Notes: generated by a model not told the origin, from the sequence alone. Shown: positions 44,724-56,894, counted from the first letter of the stretch. The stretch: DNA of 64,000 bases from Branchinecta lynchi (GCA_023053575.1 JAKZAP010000010.1:22504628-22568627), one strand, 5' to 3'. Numbers and translations are program-made.

Positions 44724-45063
44724 TAGTGTTGGGCGATATTCGATATCGATAACGATATATCGATATATCGGACCAAATTTCGATATCAAATATCGATATC
44801 CGAAAGAATGTTTGTTCATTCATAATTATTGTAAATAATGCAACATAACCTTCATTTATATTCCGAAAAGCAATATATTTTCCGTTATTCAGTTCTTATT
44901 TGTTTGGAGTTTGAGATGGTGCAAGATGCTATTTAACGACAATTTTCTCAAAATGAGACGTATCCTATACTGAAACATAGTAAAGAAATGTCGATAATCG
45001 AATATCGAAAGTGAAAATATCGATATATCGATGTATCAAAAAATCCAAACATCGCCAACACTA
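44724..45063. mobile_element. MITE K with ATCGATAT-rich ends
   Basis: TAGTGTTGGGCGATATTCG at the left opposes ATCGCCAACACTA at the right; both subtermini are runs of CGATATATCGATA. It is 340 bp and non-coding. Ends of the type AGTGTTGGGCGAT are seen in hAT-like MITEs, but the flanking octamers agree only partly. Confidence 0.65.
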
Positions 45064-45068
45064 AGAGA

Positions 45069-45391
45069 CAGTGATGGCGGAAACAACAGATTCCCACTGA
45101 TAAGCACTGATATGTAAGGTACTCGCATAACGTGATCGATCACTGAGGATGGTTGGTGGCAGAGGTAAAAAAGCTGGGTTGCCTAAGCCAACTGTGTAAA
45201 ATTGGGAAACGGAAACTAGAAGGATGTAGACTAGAAAATTGAGCGGATTCGTAAGATTGAGGGTTTGGAATCCGAGTCCGAGTCCAGCCTGACAAGCAGA
45301 AGATTCGAATCCGGCCAAAAGGACGAATCCTGGATTCGAATCTGGCCAAAAGGACGAATCCTGGATTCGAATCCGGATTCGGATCCGCCCG
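45069..45391 (-). mobile_element. MITE L2, rearranged copy
   Basis: It shares GAGGGTTTGGAATCCGAG, GAAGATTCGAATCCGG and GTAAGATTGAGGG with L1 (59406-59853) in reverse. The end near 45391 lacks the terminal bases. Confidence 0.6.
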
Positions 45392-45728
45392 TAAAAATGG
45401 TGGGTGAAGAAGAGTGCTTACTAATTAGAGTTTGTTCTTGAAGATTTTCGATTGTTCAGGTGGTTTGTTGATCACTGGTGCGACGGCATGGCCCAGGAAA
45501 AGGCTTTTAGATATTATTGAAACAAGGTTTTCTCCTTATAAGCAAATGGAAACTTCAGAAATAAGACACCATTGTAATAGAATTTTGAAATTTGGATTCC
45601 GTTTGCAGTGCCAAAACCTAGATGAATGGATCTCTCCAACGAAAATGTACTCGTGCTCTAGGAGTCTACACGTTTCGAAAGCTAGAGTCGGTTACAAAGT
45701 GCATTACACTTCAAAATGTTTTTTTCAG

Positions 45729-45890
45729 GCTTGTGGATAATCCTGAAAAGCGAGTAATGGCTGACATCGAAGCCTATTGGACATCCCACTTGGAGCCGTT
45801 TGACTTTGACACTGACATGTCGGCATGGACCGTCGCTAGAGCAATGGCAAAGGAGCCCTGGAGCAGAGAGTACTTCCAGATACTTAAAGA
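45729..45890 (+). CDS. Exon 5 of the PEP-synthase-like protein
   Basis: The exon starts after TTTTTTTCAG. Its first G completes the split Lys codon from exon 4, then 53 codons follow (residues 181-233), ending with two bases (GA) before GTAACT. Recognisable blocks are EAYWTSHLEPFDFDTD, then WTVARAMAKEPWSREYF. The F-D-F-D-T-D and W-S-R-E-Y-F strings agree with my recollection of arthropod PEP-synthase-like proteins, and this is the best single exon for the family call. The acceptor is about 260 bp beyond the inner end of a mobile element with 80-bp inverted ends (W). Confidence 0.92.
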
Positions 45891-45959
45891 GTAACTATAT
45901 TTTCTTGTCTATGAGTCAGGGCACCTGCGCTGACTTTAGCCCGCATTCGGCATGCCTGC

Positions 45960-46980
45960 CAGAGAAGAAGTAGAAGAAAAAAGAACTTCGTATGCTTTTG
46001 TCGGGCGTCGAATAGAATAGAGAGCGTGTTCCACCCTACTTACCGTAGTTACTACGCATGATGTCACGAATTCTGGCTTTTTGCCGTCAAGGCTGGAACG
46101 ATTTTTCTATTTTCAAGCAGGATCTCACGCCAGGGGCGAATCCGACCAATCACGTTACAGAGATGCGTAGTAACTACGCTCCCGAGCATGGTAAGCAAAT
46201 AGTAACTATTAGTTACTATTCCGACAAGGTTGGAACGGTCAGCGTAGTAACTTTTCGTGAGGATGGAACGGAAATAGTAACTAATAGTAACTATTGTTAG
46301 AAGGGTGGAACACGCTCAGAATAGTAATTTATTCGCTCACACTTTCACGGTTACAAAACCGAAATTGGTGAGTAGAGTCATCTACAAATTTATCAATATA
46401 ACATTTACATTTAAAAGCACTCGTCGACGAGTCTCGGTCGACTCGTCGGCATATCGGGATCTTTTTGGACGCAAGAAATAAAATCCTGCAAACATTTGTC
46501 GGACAAAACACAGAAGAAATAGAATTCTGCACGCTTTTGTCGGGCCACGTTATTCTCGCCGGCACGTCTTGTTCTTTTTATACGTATATTCTTTGTATAT
46601 TTCCTATACAAAGGAAATAAAACAAATTATGCTTTTGTCGGGCGTGGGTCGACTCGTCGGCACATCGGGTTCTTTTCATACGCAAGAAATAAAATCCTGC
46701 AAACATTTGTCGGGCAAAACACAGAAGAAATAGAATTCTGCATGCTTTTGTCGGGCCTCGTTATTCTCGCCGGCACATCTTGTTCTTTTTATACGTATAT
46801 TCTTTGTATATTTACTATACAAAGGAAATAAAACAAACTATGCTTTTGTCGGGCGTGGGTCGACTCGTCGGCACATCGGGTTCTTTTCATACGCATGAAA
46901 TAAAATCCTGCCAACATTGTCGGGCAAAACACAGAAGAAGTCGAACATGCCTTTTCCCTCAGAGGTCCTGACAGCTGGGC
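45960..46980 (-). repeat. H-type tandem array, interrupted by E4
   Basis: Three units of 203-212 bp with AAATAAAATCCTGCAAACA, TTGTCGG(G/A)CAAAACACAG and GTCGACTCGTCGGCA at 46484, 46687 and 46899. This is the inverse of the array in H. Confidence 0.75.
46022..46317 (+). mobile_element. E-family MITE, complete copy E4
   Basis: 296 bp with termini GAGCGTGTTCCACCC and GGGTGGAACACGCTC, flanked by AGA on both sides (46019-46021, 46318-46320). Confidence 0.85.
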
Positions 46981-47040
46981 ATGACTGTCTTTAGCCTTGG
47001 AACGACAGGGCAGAATTCGCTCCAAATTTGGCCAAGATTT

Positions 47041-47170
47041 CAATCAATCAATCAATTAGCTTTATTTCAGCACAATTGCCATAAATAACAAAAAAGAAAA
47101 ACAAAGAAAAAACACTAGAGAACATAAGAATTAGAGTAGGTAAAGTGGGCAATACTTTTTGGTAAAAGAG
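47041..47170 (-). mobile_element. LINE 3' tail fragment
   Basis: (CAAT)n at 47041-47055 followed by an A-rich untranslated stretch, like other minus-strand LINE tails here. Confidence 0.5.
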
Positions 47171-47317
47171 AGTGCAGCTACCCTTTCTCGAGTCCCAGAC
47201 CCGTGAAACCCATCCATCTTTAAGAAGAACAATTGTTGGAAGCTTTCAACGTAGAACTATAGTGTCAAGTTGCAGTGTGTTGAAGAAAAACTCAGTGGAT
47301 TGCGTTGTAAACGACTT

Positions 47318-47696
47318 ACCCTCGGTTCACACAGACGTTCACACTGAGACGATATCAGCCATCGCCGAGATTTTCGTCGCCAAAACCGGCGATTTCTGTT
47401 GCTTCGTCAGGCGATTTTCAGTGTTGGGAAAATTCAACTTTAATCGGGCGACAGTACGATTTTATGCACGCAACAGCAAGATGGACGACCCTTTTGATGA
47501 TTCACTTTTAGAAAAATGAATTATTGCTGTTTAGTTCTACCCCATTTTGTATGAAAAGCGAGAAACGGGATTTTTCAAATTTTTCGCCTTAAATTCTGTT
47601 GCCGACAGTGTGAACATTCAGGCGATATAAATCTTCTATCGCTGCGATTTAAAAATCTCGTTCATCGCCGCGATTTGCTCTGTGTGAACCTAGGGT
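47318..47696. mobile_element. MITE N
   Basis: ACCCTCGGTTCACACAGA at the left opposes TCTGTGTGAACCTAGGGT at the right; the interior has CATCGCCGAGATTTT and ATCGCCGCGATTTG. It is 379 bp and non-coding. Confidence 0.7.
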
Positions 47697-47852
47697 TCAG
47701 TGTATTTTGTGTGAAAATATTTTGCATGTGATAATTGTAGCAATTCTGTCGTATCTTGGAAATCAGGAATATTACCTATGGGCAATTAGCCTGTGCAAGG
47801 GAACGTCAGCTAGACCCCAGCTCTCCAAGGGCTCTCCTTTTCGTCGCTCTGG

Positions 47853-48022
47853 CATGATTACACTGTAAAAAGTTTCTCCGAATAAGGATGCAGTATTTTG
47901 CTACTGTGATTAATCTTATCTCTATTGGGATAAAATTAATCCGAATTAGGGATATTCATATCTCAATAAAAACAAGATTAATCCCACTAGGAAATACTGC
48001 AAGATTTTTTTTTACGGTGTAT
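47853..48022. mobile_element. Small MITE with TACACTGTAAAAA ends
   Basis: TTACACTGTAAAAAG at the left opposes TTTTTTACGGTGTATAA at the right, and GCAGTATTTTGC opposes GGAAATACTGC. About 170 bp, nearly all foldable. Confidence 0.65.
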
Positions 48023-48048
48023 AAATTTGGCTCCTAGGATTCGTATCG

Positions 48049-48350
48049 CTCTTTCGAAGGAACAGTGATAGAGGGTAGCCAAAAAGATTACGGAGTTGTA
48101 CGCTTCAGAGTTTTAAGATACTGTGCGCCGCCACAGCTTGCCTGAGGTACCAAGTAGGGTTATTGACAGTATTGATGTGTTGATATTGATTTGAAATCTA
48201 TCGCTTGTAAGGTAGCAGTTCAAATTAGAGATAGTGAATGTATTCCCATCACTGACTCTGTTTCGGAGCAGAGCAAAATAAAACTAGGGAGTACCGACAA
48301 GACTTGAAAAAGCGACTTTCGAAGGAACAGTGATAGAGGGTAGCCAAAAA
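48049..48350. repeat. 38-bp direct repeat flanking 220 bp
   Basis: TTTCGAAGGAACAGTGATAG followed by AGGGTAGCCAAAAAGA at 48053 and 48316. Confidence 0.6.
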
Positions 48351-48459
48351 GAGCAACATTAGTGAACGTTCCTACTGAAACTCAATCGGTCGTGCGGCAG
48401 CGCTAGCTCCAATAACTTCATATCCGAACATATTAAACATAGTTTTCTCACTACCCTGC

Positions 48460-49040
48460 TAATTCTTTTGACCAATTTTTACATAGTTTCATCCCATCAT
48501 TTATCTCTTGAGATACCTTTTGAGTGTATTAGTTATCCTGCTAATTCTTTTGACCATCCCATTTCATCCCATTATTCATTTCTGGAGATATCTTCTCTTT
48601 GGCATTCTTCTCTTTCTGCAGAGCTCTCTGATCGCCTGGAAAATGTCCAAAAGAGAGCCATGAGAACCATTCTGGGTGATCATAATATTACATACGAAGA
48701 GGCTCTCATTAAACTTGCCATTCCTAAATTATCTGTACGTAGAAATACTCTTTCAAACAAATTTGGAGCTAAGATAACGTGTTGTCCCCAGATGACCCGT
48801 CTATTCCCCCCTCCCCTCCCGTCTTCCGTGCGTCGGTCCGAGAGGAATACTGGCTATAAGTTTTCCCATATCCCGCTAATTCGTCTACTCAATTTTTACG
48901 TAGTTCATTCCATCATTTATTTCTGGTAATTTTTTGTAAGTGTATTAGTTAAATTGTTTCTTGTGTGTCTGTGTATTTTGTAAATTTGCATTCCTTTTCT
49001 AGCTTTTTAGCTATTCGGATTAAACTTGATTGATTGATTG
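48460..49040 (+). pseudogene. LINE 3' fragment
   Basis: SDRLENVQKRAMRTILGDHN then ITYEEALIKLAIPKLSVRR is the LINE C-terminal block; the tail GATTAAACTTGATTGATTG ends at about 49040. A piece of the same 3' UTR is repeated at 49041-49130. Confidence 0.8.
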
Positions 49041-49467
49041 ATATCTTGTAAGTGTATTAGTTAATTTTTTTCGTGTCTGTGTATTTCGTAAACATTTAAT
49101 TCCTCTTCTTGCTTACTCTGTCTTTTATAATTTAAGAGCAACATTTAATAATAAAATTATTATTTATTAATATTATTATAATATAACTAGCTCCCTTATG
49201 GAATCATAAGCTTCTAAAATCCCCACCTTTCTCCTTTGTTTCGTTTTGTTCCTACGGATTTTTAGCGCTTTTTCATTCGTGCCGAGTTTTGCTCGCTACG
49301 TAACTCAATGTTTGCCAGAATTTTCAACGTCCGCTTAGAACTCTTTCACAAACAAGGATATGAGAATCTTCTGTTTTCGACTTTCCTTATTTGCTTAGTT
49401 TTCCCACTTTTTAACCACGGCGCGTTCAGTTTTCAAATCTTTGCGCTCAGCCTCCGCGTCGGAGAGC
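49041..49467. other. LINE tail duplicate and AT-rich sequence
   Basis: The start repeats the 3' UTR of the preceding LINE (TTGTAAGTGTATTAGTTAA). The remainder holds no recognised gene. Confidence 0.4.
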
Positions 49468-49738
49468 AGAGCCTCGTTTTTGTTGCAATAGCGCTGCCGC
49501 ATCGCTGCTGCAGCACTTCTTTGCTTTTGCACAATATGCGTTTTTGGATTCACTTTCTTCTTGGTTGAAGCGGCAGCGCTGCAGCATCTTGCAGGGAAGC
49601 ACGGACTTGGTCTCGAGAAGCGCTGCCGTCTTCCTCGGAAGCGCTGCAGTGCAAAAACGGATGTAGAAAGAATCAGTCCGGAATCGGCTGAGAAGCGGAC
49701 CTGCAGCATGCAACAAAAACGAGGCTCAGGAAGCCTGG
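49468..49738 (+). mobile_element. J element, single copy J2
   Basis: Termini GAGCCTCGTTTTTGTTGCA and TGCAACAAAAACGAGGCTC. The interior is rich in GCAGCGCTGC-type palindromes. About 270 bp. Confidence 0.75.
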
Positions 49739-50512
49739 ATAGAATCGACAAGCGCTAACGAGAAAATCGCTTAATTCAGGTGGAAAGTAATCATATTTTT
49801 GAAAACTCTTGTTGATCCACTTCATAGTGAAAACATCATTTCTAATAAGAGTTGTGCTTAAGCTATTTAGAATTGATTGATTGATTCAAGTCATATTTGT
49901 GTCGGTATAATTTCAACCTTTGCGAAAAGTGGCATCACTGAAGGAAATCCCTAAAAAGACTTTTTCGCGCAAATGAGTTTTTATTCGCTTTAGATTGCGT
50001 GCTTTGCGTATCCTACGTGTTTCTGCCACGTCTTCGGCAAAACAAGATTGAATTGCGTAGCAGAAACTAACTTCAGCTTTATGTAGCAAAACTGGCATAG
50101 CGTGTTTTCGTGTTTCAGAGAATTGATGGTTCAGTTCGGAACATGAACAAATAAAGAAAATAATGTAAATACAATGGTTCTGGTACTTTTTTGGGCTATG
50201 GGTAATTGTAGTTCGGGGACTGGAGGCGAAACTGGCAAGTTTTCTTTGTCGGAACCTGTGATATTAAGAATATCTTTTGGGGAATTGGCATTAAAAGCCC
50301 AAGGGCCGTAGCAAACAGACTAAAATAATTAAATGTAAATGCAGAAAGGAGCTATACCGTAAGACACTACTACAACACACTAAGCACCACTTAAAACCCT
50401 TTTCCCTGTGTAAACTATCTACTCTGGGGATCCTCGCCAGGCTTCTTAAACTAAGAAAAGACCTACTCCGCACAATTTTCACCATCCAATCCCTCCCATG
50501 AATTACTCCCTT
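49739..50512. other. Unique intron sequence
   Basis: No gene or repeat recognised. Confidence 0.35.
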
Positions 50513-51943
50513 AACAAGAGCTGTAAGCTCATATGGCACTTGCAAGCATATGTAGTAAGAAATACCCCAACATGGAAAAATGAAGGGGCTGAAAATTCAT
50601 CCTATGGTTTCACTTTAAATAAAAAATAGGAGACAGAGAGCAAAAAAAAACAAGAAGGAAAACAAAAACCAGCAAGGGTGGGTCAGAGAATGGAAGTGAT
50701 GGTCAAAATTTTTTTTTTTTCACTTTTCGGTTAAGATGCACACTTTAAGGGTGCTAAAAATTAATTTCTAAGCAAAACCCTTGAGGCAAAAAGCTTCATG
50801 TACTCATGGCGATCTTGAAAAAGTAAATTTTGCTCAAAAGTATTTCTTGTATATTGCGGTTAAGATGAGTTCTTTAAGGAATGGTCGGATCGGAGAAGGT
50901 GACGATGTCTAACCCAATGATGTCAAGTTTTTAATGCTCCAGCATAGTTTTATCGTCCTATCACATCTGGGACTGGGAGTACCTTAACTCACGATCACCG
51001 GAATTCCGAACACCCCCCTACATCCCACCCCTTGGTACCCGAATCCGGTCTGATTCTGTCACTGATGCACCTAGGACTTCTGTCTGTACTTCCCATCAAG
51101 TTTCATCCTGATCGCTCCACTCTGTGCGTATCGCAAGATTTCCGGTTCTCCCCTCCGACCCCCCCCCAGCTCATCGGGTCCGGTTCGCACTTGAAACGGG
51201 ACATCTGAGACACGAGTTCTTTCAAGATGTCAAGTTTCATTAAGATCCGATAACCCGATCGAAAGTTATGCATGCCACTAATTTCCAGATTCCGCTGTCT
51301 CCCCCTTCCCCCCCCCCCCCCACGACGGTAGGATCGGGCAAGTGACTGTTTCCAGGTTAATCTGGTCGGGTCTCTGATATGCCTGCCAAGTTTTATCGTC
51401 CTAGCCCACCTGGAAGTACATCAACTACGGGTCGCCGGAATCCCGGAATCCCCATCCAACTCCCCCCACAGTGTCCGAATCCGGTCCAGACCTGTCAGTT
51501 ATTTATCTAGAGCTTGTGCTAGTTCTTCCCACGAAGCTTCATCCCGATCGCTCCACTCCAAGAGTTTCACACGATTTCCAGCTCCCCCCCCCCCGACTCC
51601 CCCTCAGATTCATCGGAGCTTGTCCGGACTTGAGGTGAGACACGAGGTCTTCCCAGGTATCAAGTTTCATTAAGGTCCGATCACCCATTCGAAAGTTAAG
51701 CATGCCCCTATTTTCTGGATTCTGCAACCTCCCCCTCCCCCCACGATGGTCAGATCAGGCAAGTGACTATTTCCAAGTTAGTTTGGTCGGGTCCCTAATA
51801 TGCCTGCCAAGTTTCATCGTCCTAGCGTATCTGGAAGTACCCTAACTCGCAAACACCGGACTAACCGACCGACAGACAGACCGACAGACCGACGGAAAAG
51901 TGATTGGTAAATGGCACTTGGCCGGAAGGCAAGTGCCATAAAA
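50513..51943 (-). repeat. Family A element, most complete copy
   Basis: It runs from TAACAAGAGCTGTAAGC and ATATGGCACTTGC to GGCAAGTGCCATA (51930-51943), so it has about 12-bp inverted ends. The left third has modules with CGGTTAAGATG; the rest is reverse A modules with C-runs and CAAGTTT(T/C)ATCG boxes, closing with ACCGACCGACAGACAGACCG. About 1.4 kb, no coding. Confidence 0.75.
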
Positions 51944-53467
51944 ATTTCCTCCCTTAAATCTTCAAATTCATCACAACCCCGCATAAAACGAATAAGACCC
52001 TCAGCTCCTCACCGCACATTGAACTAAAGAACCAGGTTTCTTCGTAACACTACCCAAATACTTTCTTCTTTCACCAAGTGGCAGGCTCTCTGCCCTTAAA
52101 GTTTCAATGGAAAGGACTGAAATAGGGCAATCTAGCCCCATCACTCACTTGATGCTTGAAGACCGGATGAAAATGCGTTACTTAGTTACTCCGCTATTCA
52201 CTAGAAATCGATTCTAATATAGTGGAATTTCCCTGTCTGATTTGTGGTGCCTCTGTGAGCTTTTACCGATGTTGTATGCTTGACGAAAACGATTTACGAA
52301 AACTAAGTGGTTCAGGCAGTGAGTTTCCTTCCGCGAGCTGACCACTGGCAACTGAAAAGCTGCGTTTCTATTAAGATTCAAATTTTCCGCGTCGTAGTAG
52401 AATTTTGCGTTGTGAGGCTGGCCGTACATATTCTGAACGTCATGCTAGAGTAAATTTTGATGAACATATGTTAGGAAGTTCGTAATCCAGAATCTAAATA
52501 ACGCAATATGTTCAGTTAAATGACACAAAAATTAGTACTTTAAGCTTATGATTAGTTTCAGCTTCTCTTTATTTAAACCCGCGTTGAAGTAAATTTCGTC
52601 CCCCAAGTCTCTTTAACTTCTGCGTACAAACTCAAAGATCCACTATCTCTTATCCTAGCTAACCAAACCTGGACTTCTTGGTCAAACTAACCTATCATTA
52701 ACAATGCCCCCTATGTCCCTAAGACCGTAGCATTGGTCAGAAATTCAACAAGATTTCTTTATCAACATCCGCGACTAAACCTGGGAGTTTCTGTTGTTCC
52801 TTTGTATAGTTTCTTCACTGGTTCTGGGGCTATGTTGTAAGAATGTCTTCATCCCAGAAAACATTTCTTCGCCTACCATGAAGACGACACCAGAGGCACG
52901 AAACTGCGTTTGTAACGCTCATATAGTGGGACAGTCGGTTGCGCAAGATGCATCCACTGGAGAGGGCGCTTAGGTGCTTTTTTTTATTTTATTTATTTAT
53001 TTATTTGTGACCCGCTTTTTGTATCGTAGTATGAGTAAAACACACAAAGTAAAATACACATATTAAAAGACTAAATAAAACAATTAAATAAACATGACTA
53101 GATTACTTTCATATAGTTTAAAAACACACTAAATAGACCTAAAATTTTTACACAGTGACACGCACATTAAACGGAAACTGGCAAACAATTTCGTGGGCTG
53201 AGAGGGCAGGATGTTTGTGGATGGTAAATAGATTTGAATGGGAACGAAAGAGTGTATTGATACTACCCTGAACGTTAAAATTTTAAACCGATTTACGGTT
53301 ACGAAAGGATTTTGGAAGATACATAAGAAATTTACAGTACTTAGAGAAACAACTTCTTTCAGCTAAATCACAAACAACTCTTTATCGTTTGTCGAAATAC
53401 CATGAATTGTCAATTTTAGTGCTTTATCAAGCATTACCTCTCTCCGTCGCGGCAGCTCATTGTGGTT
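51944..53467. other. Intron sequence with repeat Y and a LINE-like tail
   Basis: Y copy 1 (about 52100-52440) matches 55695-56015 (TAGTGGAATTT, GATTTGTGGT, TTTTCCGCGTCGTAGTAGAA). 52980-53130 has (ATTT)n and ACCCGC, like other minus-strand LINE tails. No gene is recognised. Confidence 0.45.
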
Positions 53468-55001
53468 AACAAGATCAAAGGTTTTGATGGGATCCCAAAA
53501 TTTTAATACTTGCATCCGACAATTCGGTCCTGTAGATATTCGGTCTTCAACAGACTTCTTAAACATTTTTAACTTTTAAAATTGACAAACACGTTTAATC
53601 CATCGGTAACAGTCGGAGAAGATCAAATTTGTATTTCACAGAACAAACCGGATACGCCAGCTGAATTTCAACAAGTTCAGATATATTAAGATTTCCGCTT
53701 TTTGCTGTCAAATATTCAGATACGGATTTAGCATATGGTCTACCCTATAGCCGACGTCGTATCTGCTTCCTTCCATACTTCTGCTCAACTCCCGGTTTCG
53801 GCCGGATTCCGGACGAACTACTTGCCTGGCAAAAAAGTAAGGCTCAAAAAAGAATTCAGCATGTCTCCTTACCCCTACATCCAACCTCTCGGGTGGTTAA
53901 AATCATACTTTCTCACGAATACACTAATTATGACCAGGCGCTTAAAACTCTCCTTCTTGAACCATTAAAGAAAAGACGCCTAAATTTAACCACTGATTTT
54001 GGTAAGAAAATTTTGCAATCAAACAGATTCCGCCACCTCCTTCCCGAACAACTCCCTGAACCGACTTACGCAACGAGACATTCAAATTTTGTCAAGCCGT
54101 TTCCAGCATCAAGTACCACACGTCGGCTCCACTCATTCTCCCCCCTTGTTACTAATTATTTTAATAACCAATAAAATTTCACGTTTGTTCTTATTTGCGC
54201 CTGTTCGGTTCTTGATTTGTTGCTGTATTTTGTCTTAAGTTTTTTTGTTGATGCTATATTGTTTAGATGTGTTAGTTATTAATGTGTGTTTATTTATTTT
54301 CTTTTTCTTGCCTATTATTTAGCTTTTGCTATTGTGGCAATTTTTCCATTAAATCTTAAACGTTAAACCTTAATCAACCACAGGTTAAGCTTTTACCTTT
54401 AACAAATTTTCCGGTTTCAGCCGGATTCCTAGCGATCTATACTTCCGGTGGGAAAAAATGATTGTCATATGCGAATTCAGCATGTCTTCTTTACCCGCAA
54501 ATTGAACATCTTATCAAATTTAAGTAAAACTTTTACTTTTAACAAATTCTTCGGTTCGGGCCGGATTCCGGCCGAACTAATTGTCCGGCGAGAAAATAAA
54601 TTTCATATTCGGACTCAGCACGTCTCTTTGCCCCTAAATCGAATCTTTAATCAACTTCATGTTAAACTTTTACTTTTTACTAATTTTCCGGTTTTCGCCA
54701 GATTCCGGGTGAACCATCTGTCCGGCGAGAAAACAACTTTAATATTCGAATTCAGCATGTCTCTCTCAATCAACATCTCAATAGCTTTCAAAAAATATTT
54801 TGTTTGCCCCTTAATTTGAAACCCCTCCCCCACCCTCAAGTATAGAGCTACAGAGCCCATCTTCGAACTTGACCTGTATTTCGACCCAAAGGATCCTTCC
54901 ACCAATTTTCAGACAAATATCTCAATCCGTTCGAGAGTTATCGTGCGGACAGACGGACGACTTTTGCGATGTCATAGGTATCCCTCCACTTACGTTTTGG
55001 G
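53468..55001 (+). mobile_element. Family C copy C6, split by a LINE fragment
   Basis: It runs from ACAAGATCAAAGGTTTTGAT and GGGATCCCAAAA to CGTTTTGGGATCCCAAAA. Minisatellite units lie on both sides of the insertion (53780-53880, 54390-54790). Confidence 0.8.
53884..54378 (+). pseudogene. LINE 3' fragment in C6
   Basis: VVKIILSHEYTNYDQALKTL then LLEPLKKRRLNLTTDFGKK and SFSPLVTNYFNN before a stop. This is a Jockey/CR1-type C-terminus, different from LINE-1 and LINE-2. The 3' end lies near CTTAAACGTTAAACC. Confidence 0.8.
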
Positions 55002-55052
55002 ATCCCAAAAAGTGAGAATACCAAGCAAAACAAACTAAGTCCAGAACAGAAG

Positions 55053-55336
55053 ATAGACCTGAGCCTCGTTTTGTTGCATGCTGCAGGTCCACTTCTCGGC
55101 CGATTCTGGACTGATTCTTTCTACATCCGTTTTTGCACTGCAGTGCTTCTGAGGAAGACGGCAGCGCTTCTCGAGAATCACGGACTTGCTCACCGACCAA
55201 GTCCATGCTTCCCTGCAAGGTGCTGCAGCGCTGCCGCTTCAACCAAGAAGAAAGTGAATCCAAAAACCCATATTGTGCAAAAGCAAACAAGTGCTGCAGC
55301 AGCGATGCGGCAGCGGTATTGCAACAAAAACAAGGC
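55053..55336 (-). mobile_element. J element, copy J3
   Basis: GAGCCTCGTTTTGTTGCA at the left and TGCAACAAAAACAAGGCTC at the right; inverse of J2 and about 95 percent alike by eye. Confidence 0.75.
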
Positions 55337-55498
55337 TCTGGCGGCCTACCATGTCTTCCTTGACGGACCTTGAAGCTTTCGGCAAAGTCGGCGTTGTGTG
55401 ACTGCCAAAAATTGGCTCGGCCGAAAACCGCTAAAAGTCGTAGGTACAAAACGAAATAATAGCGAAAGGCGGAAGCGATATAATTCCATATTTGATGA

Positions 55499-55620
55499 TG
55501 CTCTTGAAGAGGACCCTTACCAAGAAGGGCCGAAATATAGCTCGAAAAAAAATGTAGCTGACTTATCCGTTTTGCATCGTCAAATATGATTCGCAGTCAG
55601 CTTGGGCAGAAGCAACATCT
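55499..55620 (+). repeat. Family F copy
   Basis: TTGAAGAGGACCC, then CAAGAAGGGCCGAAATATAG, then CAGTCAGCTTGGGCAGAAG. Confidence 0.65.
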
Positions 55621-55694
55621 TATCTCCGATATAATTCCGTAGGAGAGCTAGGGATTAATATAAAATTCAGAATAAGCAAGATGGGTACTTTAGA

Positions 55695-56015
55695 GTTTAA
55701 CTGAAAAGGGCTGGGATAGGACAGTCTAGCTACCCGTCACTTATTCACTTAAATTGGATTGAAGACCCGCGGAAAATGCTCCGCTATATACTAATCGATT
55801 TTCGAATAGTGGAATTTTCGTGTGATTTGTGGTACCTCTATGCGCTTGTAATCTGTGTTGCATGCCTTACCAGAAAGATTTAGGATTTTTTTTTGTTCAG
55901 GCACTAAGCAGTCTTCACCAAGCTCACCACTGAAAAGCCGCGTTTGTGTTGAGATGAAAATTTCCCGCGTCATAGTAGAATTTACATTGTGGGGACGACT
56001 GCAGATGTTCTGAGG
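55695..56015 (+). repeat. Repeat Y copy 2
   Basis: It matches 52100-52440 (AATCGATT, GAATAGTGGAATTTTCGTG, CCGCGTCATAGTAGAATTT). Confidence 0.6.
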
Positions 56016-56327
56016 TGGTGGAAAATAAAAAATCCCTTAGCAGAATCCAAATTAATCAGTGTATTAAGTTAAATGGCACAAAAATACTTTTCAGTTAAAC
56101 TTTAAGAGAAAAGGCTTTAAGAAAAAGGCTTTTCAGTTAAACTTTAAGAATAAAGGAGTAAGGATGTTGTGTAGGATCATAATCTTTCCAACGAGTTAAA
56201 TTGCAGGGAGGCCTGACCGAAGTACCAGACAGGACAGCAAACTAGTCTCTGAATGATTACTTCAATCATTTACACTCCCCCTCCCATCATTAGTTTTTTC
56301 CTAACAACCCATTTATATTTCTTCCAG

Positions 56328-56434
56328 TGCTCACCAGACCCATTACGAGCAAATGGGTCGTCTTACGGGAAAAGCTGTAATCGATGGACAGGAATTCCCT
56401 TTGCAATTAGATGGAATGAGGGATCACAGCTACG
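56328..56434 (+). CDS. Exon 6 with the AHQTHYEQ and RDHSY blocks
   Basis: The acceptor is TTTCTTCCAG and the donor is GTGAGG. One base completes Asp-234; 35 codons follow and one base is left over. It encodes AHQTHYEQMGRLTGKAVIDG, then QEFPLQLDGMRDHSY. The G-x-R-D-H-S/T-(Y/F/W) motif is the hallmark of a beta-rich N-terminal domain that precedes PEP-utilising domains in this family. In my understanding a similar motif occurs in bacterial CrtC-like or DUF7064-type domains. The role of His and Asp here is not established by sequence alone. Confidence 0.92.
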
Positions 56435-56574
56435 GTGAGGATTATTTCTATTGATTCCCAAGCCAGTGAATGCTGAGTCTGATGCTGAGTTCCCAATGCT
56501 GAGTCTGATGAGACCAGACAGAAAGACATTGAAAATCGTTGTCCTATTCCTTCCTTCCAAGGGTGTATATGTCT

Positions 56575-56745
56575 GCAAGCCACGATGGTCAATACCGCGA
56601 CGCTCAAAACGACCAGACGGAAATAAATTTTTTGATTCGCTTTATTTTCACCATCTCGGAGATGGAATATTTGCAAGCAAAGTGCGAGTAGAGTCTGCTT
56701 AGAACAGACATATATACGTCATACTGTATTTCTGTGGGGTATTCC
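56575..56745 (+). repeat. Repeat O copy 1
   Basis: GATGGTCAATACCGCGACG, CTCGGAGATGGAATATT and GAGTCTGCTTAGAACAGAC recur at 58107, 58655 and 60700. Confidence 0.65.
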
Positions 56746-56894
56746 CAGTCCTTTCTTAATTTTAATTCTTGGAGTGTTCTACGAATGAAAAGAAGGAGCT
56801 TCGTAAACGTTTTTTGTCAATTTGAACTTTCAAAAAACAGTACGCTGTTATCCCTAAGGTAAAAAAAGATAGGATAAAACATCTAATTCTTAAA

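Larger units (their letters stand above)
43682..45471. mobile_element. Element W with 80-bp inverted ends
   Basis: AAACAAACCACCTGAACAAC and the next 60 bp (43682-43761) are inverted at 45391-45469 with two or three mismatches. The interior contains the palindrome J1, MITE K and MITE L2. The element lies 260 bp upstream of exon 5. Confidence 0.7.
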
